This document shows, one piece after another, positions 5,595 to 8,773 of a DNA stretch of 8,773 nt (positions are counted from its first letter, which is position 1; each line of letters opens with the position of its first letter). The stretch lies in NCBI GenBank assembly GCA_003487955.1, contig DNNJ01000211.1, forward strand, positions 2,794 through 11,566, read 5' to 3'. The stretch is from Clostridiales bacterium. GTDB lineage: Bacteria > Bacillota > Clostridia > Tissierellales > Sedimentibacteraceae. The translations under genes were made by a program, and so were the position numbers. The notes under the pieces are model-generated. The model had not been told where the DNA came from, ran no database searches, and was given only the letters and a program-made list of their open reading frames with translations.

Positions 5595-7484
5595 ATTATT
5601 TTTATTGTATGCCATTAAATAAATCAACAGCACATTTATATCGGCAGGTGAAACACCTGAAATCCTTGAAGCCTGACCTATTGAGTCTGGTCTTATTCTG
5701 TTTAGTTTCTGCCTTGCTTCAATTCTCAGACTTCTTACATCATCGTAGTTTATATCATTGGGAATCTTTCTGTTTTCAAGTTTTTTAAACTGTTCCACCT
5801 GTGCTATCTGCTTTTGTATATACCCCTCATACTTTATGACTGTTTCCACATAATCCTTTGTTTCTTTTCTTAATACAGGTCTGTCTGTATCCAAAAACAA
5901 TGTATTGTCATAATTCAGCTCAGTTCTTCTCAATAGCTCATAAAGGGTTGTTGGAATTTTTAAAGAAACACTTCCTATATTTTCCAAAGCTTCGTTAATT
6001 TCTGCTTTGGGCGTTATTTTAAGAGCTTTTAATCTTTCAATTTCATTTTCAATTCTTTGTTTTTTATCTTTGTATCTTTTATATCTTTCTTCGGTAACCA
6101 ATCCTATTTCGTAGCCTTTTTTCGTAAGCCTTTCATCAGCATTGTCCTGTCTTAAAAGAAGCCTGTACTCTGCTCTTGATGTCATCATTCTATAAGGTTC
6201 GTTTGTTCCCTTTGTAACCAAATCATCAATCAACACGCCGATATATGCTTCCGACCGGTCTAAAATTAAAGGCTCCCTGTTGTTTAAGCTCAAATATGCA
6301 TTTATTCCCGCCATCAATCCTTGTGCTGCAGCTTCTTCATATCCTGAGCTCCCGTTAATCTGTCCGGCAAAAAATAAATTTTTTATGCTTATTAATTCAA
6401 GGCTCAATTTAAGCTGAGTAGGGTCGATGGCATCATATTCTATAGCGTATGCAGGTCTCATAATTTCTGCATTTTCAAGGCCTATCATGGACCTGTACAT
6501 TTGAATTTGAATTTCATAAGGCAGAGATGTTGACATGCCCTGGATATACATTTCTTTTGTATCAAGACCTTCAGGCTCTACAAAAAGCTGATGTTTTTCC
6601 TTGTCTGAAAATTTAACTACCTTATCCTCCAATGAAGGGCAGTACCTTGGTCCCACACTTTTTATAACCCCGCCGTAAAGGGGCGATCTGTCTAAATTCT
6701 TTCTTATTAATTCATGAGTCTGCTTTGTAGTGTAGGTAATGTAGCAGGGTACCTGCTTAATATTAATTTCATCATTCATAAATGAAAAAGGTATTATTTC
6801 TTCATCACCTGTCTGCTCAGCCATCTTTTCATAATTAATCGAATCCTTGTGTATTCTTGCAGGTGTTCCTGTTTTAAATTTTATAAGCTCAATTCCTAAA
6901 TCCATCAGTGAATCGGACAATTCATTTGCAGGGGCCAAACCATCAGGTCCAGATGAATAATTCAATTCACCCATATAAATTCTTCCCTTTAAATATGTGC
7001 CTGTAGTAACTATGACAGTCCTTGTCCTGTAGTATGCCCCAAGCTTGGTATATACATTAAAGCTTTTATCTTCGTTTATCGTTATCTTAGTTGCTTCGGT
7101 TTGAATTATCCTTAGATTTTCCTGGTTTTCAATTACTTTTTTCATTTCCGTATGATACTTTTTTTTGTCGGCCTGGGCCCTTAAGGAATGTACTGCAGGT
7201 CCTTTTGAACGATTTAACATTTTACATTGTATCATAGTTTTATCTATATTTAAACCCATTTCTCCGCCAAGAGCATCTATTTCCCTGACTAAGTGTCCTT
7301 TTGCCGTCCCTCCGATATTGGGGTTGCATGGCATCATGGCTATTGAGTCAAGGCTTAACGTCAGCATTATTGTTTTTAAACCAAGTCTGGCAGTGGCCAA
7401 GGATGCTTCACATCCTGCATGACCTGCACCTATAACCAGCACATCAATGCTTTCTTCAAGAAATTCCTTTACTTTGTCTTCCAT
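5589..7484 (-). CDS. mnmG: tRNA uridine-5-carboxymethylaminomethyl modification enzyme MnmG (GidA)
   Basis: The 631-residue protein is full length for the family. It has the FAD-binding Rossmann motif [13 protein letters not shown] (15-27), the signature [26 protein letters not shown] region (52-77) with conserved C53, [12 protein letters not shown] (162-173), the second conserved cysteine C282 in [10 protein letters not shown], and [19 protein letters not shown] in the second half. The C-terminal helical domain ends with the typical [11 protein letters not shown]. With MnmE it forms the FAD/NADH- and GTP-dependent complex that adds a (carboxymethyl)aminomethyl group to wobble U34 of tRNAs for two-codon families. 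The start is ATG at 7484, with AGGAAGG (7492-7498) 7 bp upstream. It is separated from mnmE by a repeat-bearing 137-bp spacer, wider than the other gaps in this cluster. The stop overlaps the ribosome site of rsmG. Confidence 0.98.
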   Translation of the reverse strand: MEDKVKEFLEESIDVLVIGAGHAGCEASLATARLGLKTIMLTLSLDSIAMMPCNPNIGGTAKGHLVREIDALGGEMGLNIDKTMIQCKMLNRSKGPAVHSLRAQADKKKYHTEMKKVIENQENLRIIQTEATKITINEDKSFNVYTKLGAYYRTRTVIVTTGTYLKGRIYMGELNYSSGPDGLAPANELSDSLMDLGIELIKFKTGTPARIHKDSINYEKMAEQTGDEEIIPFSFMNDEINIKQVPCYITYTTKQTHELIRKNLDRSPLYGGVIKSVGPRYCPSLEDKVVKFSDKEKHQLFVEPEGLDTKEMYIQGMSTSLPYEIQIQMYRSMIGLENAEIMRPAYAIEYDAIDPTQLKLSLELISIKNLFFAGQINGSSGYEEAAAQGLMAGINAYLSLNNREPLILDRSEAYIGVLIDDLVTKGTNEPYRMMTSRAEYRLLLRQDNADERLTKKGYEIGLVTEERYKRYKDKKQRIENEIERLKALKITPKAEINEALENIGSVSLKIPTTLYELLRRTELNYDNTLFLDTDRPVLRKETKDYVETVIKYEGYIQKQIAQVEQFKKLENRKIPNDINYDDVRSLRIEARQKLNRIRPDSIGQASRISGVSPADINVLLIYLMAYNKNNR

Positions 7485-7491
7485 TGTTGTT

Positions 7492-7498
7492 CCTTCCT
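7492..7498 (-). promoter_or_regulatory. Ribosome binding site of mnmG, abutting the repeat element
   Basis: The minus strand reads AGGAAGG, 7 bp before the mnmG ATG. Its upstream edge overlaps by two bases the end of the first 20-bp repeat copy, so the repeat array reaches right up to the translation start. Confidence 0.7.
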
Positions 7499-7516
7499 AA
7501 TTTGGGGACATTCCTT
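7497..7516. repeat. Direct repeat A, copy 1 (mnmE-mnmG spacer)
   Basis: The plus strand reads CTAATTTGGGGACATTCCTT. It recurs exactly 40 bp further on with one mismatch (19/20). Its core GGGGACA is the inverse complement of the TGTCCCC in repeat B copy 2, so the two can pair. Confidence 0.85.
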
Positions 7517-7536
7517 CTTAGCTTTCTCCGTAGACT

Positions 7537-7556
7537 CTAATTTAGGGACATTCCTT
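7537..7556. repeat. Direct repeat A, copy 2 (mnmE-mnmG spacer)
   Basis: The plus strand reads CTAATTTAGGGACATTCCTT, which differs from copy 1 by one base (G to A). Its core AGGGACA is the inverse complement of TGTCCCT in repeat B copy 1: the single difference from copy 1 is matched by a compensating base in its partner. Confidence 0.85.
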
Positions 7557-7582
7557 TTACTCCAAAGACTATCCCCATACTA

Positions 7583-7595
7583 AAGGTGTGTCCCT
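7583..7595. repeat. Repeat B, copy 1, inverse of repeat A
   Basis: The plus strand reads AAGGTGTGTCCCT. Compared with the reverse complement of repeat A (AAGGAATGTCCC), 10 of 12 bases agree. TGTCCCT (7589-7595) pairs with AGGGACA (7544-7550). Confidence 0.75.
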
Positions 7596-7605
7596 ATACC
7601 TTATT

Positions 7606-7617
7606 AGGTGTGTCCCC
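7606..7617. repeat. Repeat B, copy 2, inverse of repeat A
   Basis: The plus strand reads AGGTGTGTCCCC. It repeats copy 1 with a 22-bp period. TGTCCCC (7611-7617) pairs with GGGGACA (7504-7510). It ends four bases before the mnmE stop codon. Confidence 0.75.
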
Positions 7618-7621
7618 TTTC

Positions 7622-8773
7622 CTATTTTCCTATGCAAAATTCATCGAATATTTTGTCAACCAAATCATCACTGACCGATTTACCTACAATCAATCCCAAA
7701 TTTTCCATTGCTTCCATTAAGTCTATCTCAATAAAATCAATGGGCATATTATTCTTAATTGAGCTTAAAACTTCTTCAATGCTGTTTTTTGCTTTTATCA
7801 ATAAATTTTTATGTCTCACGTTGTTAATAATAAGTTCATCTGTTACATCTAAATGACCTTCGAAAAACAAAGAGTTTATTTTATTGATAATATCATCCAA
7901 GCCCTGAGCTTGTAAAATAGATACATTAATAATTTCTTCTTCTATTTTTTTATAAGAAGACAGCTCAAGCTTATTTTCCAAATCAGTTTTATTCCTTATA
8001 TAAATAACCTTTTTATTCTTAATAAAATCAAGTATGATTTCATCCTCTTTTTCAAGCTCTTTTGATGAATCAAAAATCATAATTACCAAATCAGCGTCCC
8101 TGACTTTTTCCAAAGCTTTTTCAACACCTATTTTTTCTACCGTGTCATCAGTTTCCCTTATCCCTGCGGTATCGATTATTTTTAAGGGAACTCCTTTGAT
8201 ATTGACATATTCTTCTATGGTATCCCTTGTTGTTCCCGGAACCTCTGTAACAATCGCACGATTCTCATTTAATAGAAAATTCATAAGAGATGATTTTCCT
8301 ACGTTTGGTTTTCCAAGTATTACCGTCTTTATGCCTTCCTTTAATATTTTCCCGGTGTCAGCTGTTTTTATGAGTTTATTAAGTTCAGGCGCCAAGTTGT
8401 TACATAAAGTTTTAACTCTCTCAATAGTTATTTCATCCTCATCGTATTCGGGAAAATCAATGTTAACTTCAATATTTGCCAACAATTCCATTATTTCATT
8501 TATAACTGCATTTATCTGCTTTGACAACCTGCCTTCCAAATGTTTTACGGAAATTTCATGACTTGAATCCGTCTTGGAATTTATTATGTCAATTACTGCT
8601 TCTGCTTGGGTTAAGTCAATTCTTCCGTTTAGAAAAGCTCTCTTTGTAAATTCTCCTCTTTCAGCTGTTCTGCAGCCATAATGAAGTACCGTGTCCAATA
8701 TCTTTTTAGCGGAAATAATTCCCCCGTGACAGTTAATTTCAATAATATCTTCCCTTGTATATGTGTTTGGAGC
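7622..8773 (-). CDS. mnmE: tRNA modification GTPase MnmE (TrmE), 5' end cut by window
   Basis: The frame is open from the right edge to TAG at 7622-7624 and gives 383 residues; the family has about 455-460, so roughly the first 75 are outside. The first visible residues, APNTYTREDIIEINCHGG, belong to the N-terminal tetrahydrofolate-binding domain, so the TTG at 8698 is an internal leucine codon and not a start. The helical domain follows, and then the inserted G domain: G1 GKPNVGKSS (visible residues 154-162, with the K+-binding Asn), G2 GTTRDT, G3 DTAGIRE, and G4 NKTD. It ends with the invariant FCIGK, whose cysteine is needed for tRNA modification. With MnmG it modifies U34 of tRNAs using GTP and methylene-tetrahydrofolate. 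No frameshift or missing motif is seen in the visible part. Confidence 0.97.
   Translation of the reverse strand, partial: APNTYTREDIIEINCHGGIISAKKILDTVLHYGCRTAERGEFTKRAFLNGRIDLTQAEAVIDIINSKTDSSHEISVKHLEGRLSKQINAVINEIMELLANIEVNIDFPEYDEDEITIERVKTLCNNLAPELNKLIKTADTGKILKEGIKTVILGKPNVGKSSLMNFLLNENRAIVTEVPGTTRDTIEEYVNIKGVPLKIIDTAGIRETDDTVEKIGVEKALEKVRDADLVIMIFDSSKELEKEDEIILDFIKNKKVIYIRNKTDLENKLELSSYKKIEEEIINVSILQAQGLDDIINKINSLFFEGHLDVTDELIINNVRHKNLLIKAKNSIEEVLSSIKNNMPIDFIEIDLMEAMENLGLIVGKSVSDDLVDKIFDEFCIGK

Larger units (their letters stand above)
7497..7617. mobile_element. Possible REP/MITE-like element made of nested inverted repeats
   Basis: The spacer is almost filled by two A repeats at one end and two B repeats at the other. 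Outer arms GGGGACA (7504-7510) and TGTCCCC (7611-7617), and inner arms AGGGACA (7544-7550) and TGTCCCT (7589-7595), are each perfectly complementary and nested. Together they define an element of about 120 bp with no coding capacity. GGGGACA/TGTCCCC repeats of this look are, as I recall, common in clostridial genomes near IS200-like (RAYT) transposases; this is recollection, not something the window shows. It is not an intrinsic terminator, since no T-run follows. In the mnmE-mnmG transcript it could form a long-range hairpin upstream of the mnmG ribosome site. Confidence 0.45.

Noticed and set aside
5645..5659. Palindrome CAGGTG-AAA-CACCTG near the mnmG 3' end, containing a parS half-like GTGAAACA
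   Set aside because: The other parS half is absent and the bases encode the conserved GVSPADI motif of MnmG; coding constraint is the simpler cause.
7497..7551. Two tiny open frames of four codons (ATG TCC CCA/CTA AAT TAG) in the mnmG leader, one per A repeat
   Set aside because: They arise automatically from the repeat sequence, and the AGGA before each ATG is too close to act as a ribosome site.
7808..7825. TGTCTCACGT in mnmE, resembling a parS half site
   Set aside because: The second half does not follow (no GAAACA), so it is not a palindromic ParB site.
8034..8561. Long plus-strand open frame of 175 codons opposite mnmE
   Set aside because: It is fully antisense to the strongly conserved MnmE G domain, has a low-complexity serine-rich product, and lacks independent support.
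8696..8698. TTG as a start codon for mnmE
   Set aside because: The frame continues to the right edge and encodes the conserved TREDIIEINCHGG region, so the codon is an internal leucine and the gene is truncated by the window.

Overview
The window comes from an AT-rich Gram-positive anaerobe of the Clostridia/Tissierellia kind. The evidence is the gene order mnmE-mnmG-rsmG-noc-soj-spo0J, which is the classic left flank of the Firmicutes replication origin, the presence of a true Noc beside Spo0J, strong GGAGG-type ribosome binding sites, and an oxygen-sensitive hydrogenase-type operon next door. I do not assign a genus. All genes lie on the minus strand and so read from right to left. By analogy with Bacillus subtilis, oriC/dnaA should lie beyond the right edge, which would make transcription co-directional with replication.

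Right part (8773 down to 4871): mnmE (its 5' end is cut off by the window edge), mnmG and rsmG. MnmE and MnmG together modify the wobble uridine of tRNAs, and RsmG methylates 16S rRNA. A 137-bp spacer between mnmE and mnmG holds two direct repeats of about 20 bp and two shorter copies in the opposite sense. These form nested inverted repeats that look like a small REP-type mobile or repetitive element. mnmG, rsmG, noc, soj and spo0J then follow with gaps of only 4 to 15 bp.

Middle (4861 down to 2440): noc, soj (parA) and spo0J (parB), the chromosome segregation and nucleoid occlusion genes. Two things stand out. A perfect copy of the B. subtilis Noc-binding site, ATTTCCCGGGAAAT, sits inside rsmG about 190 bp upstream of noc. 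The Noc protein itself begins directly at its ParB-like core and lacks the N-terminal amphipathic membrane-targeting helix of B. subtilis Noc; an in-frame stop just upstream rules out a longer start. All four residues that switch DNA specificity from parS to the Noc site are present in this Noc.

Intergenic (2439 to 2049): an AT-rich gap with a stretch of higher GC that reads as an unexplained short open frame on the plus strand, no clear terminator, and a consensus sigma-A-type promoter (TTGACA, 17 bp, TATAAT) driving the next operon.

Left part (2048 to 1): three genes for the NADH-side electron-transfer subunits of an NAD(P)-linked, probably electron-bifurcating, [FeFe] hydrogenase of the HndABCD/HydABC type: a NuoE-like subunit with a TTG start, a small thioredoxin-fold ferredoxin-like subunit, and a NuoF-like flavoprotein cut by the left edge. 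The catalytic hydrogenase subunit, if present, lies outside the window.

Apart from the Noc observations, this is an ordinary core-genome region. I see no CRISPR array, tRNA, rRNA, phage gene, defence system or intact transposase.
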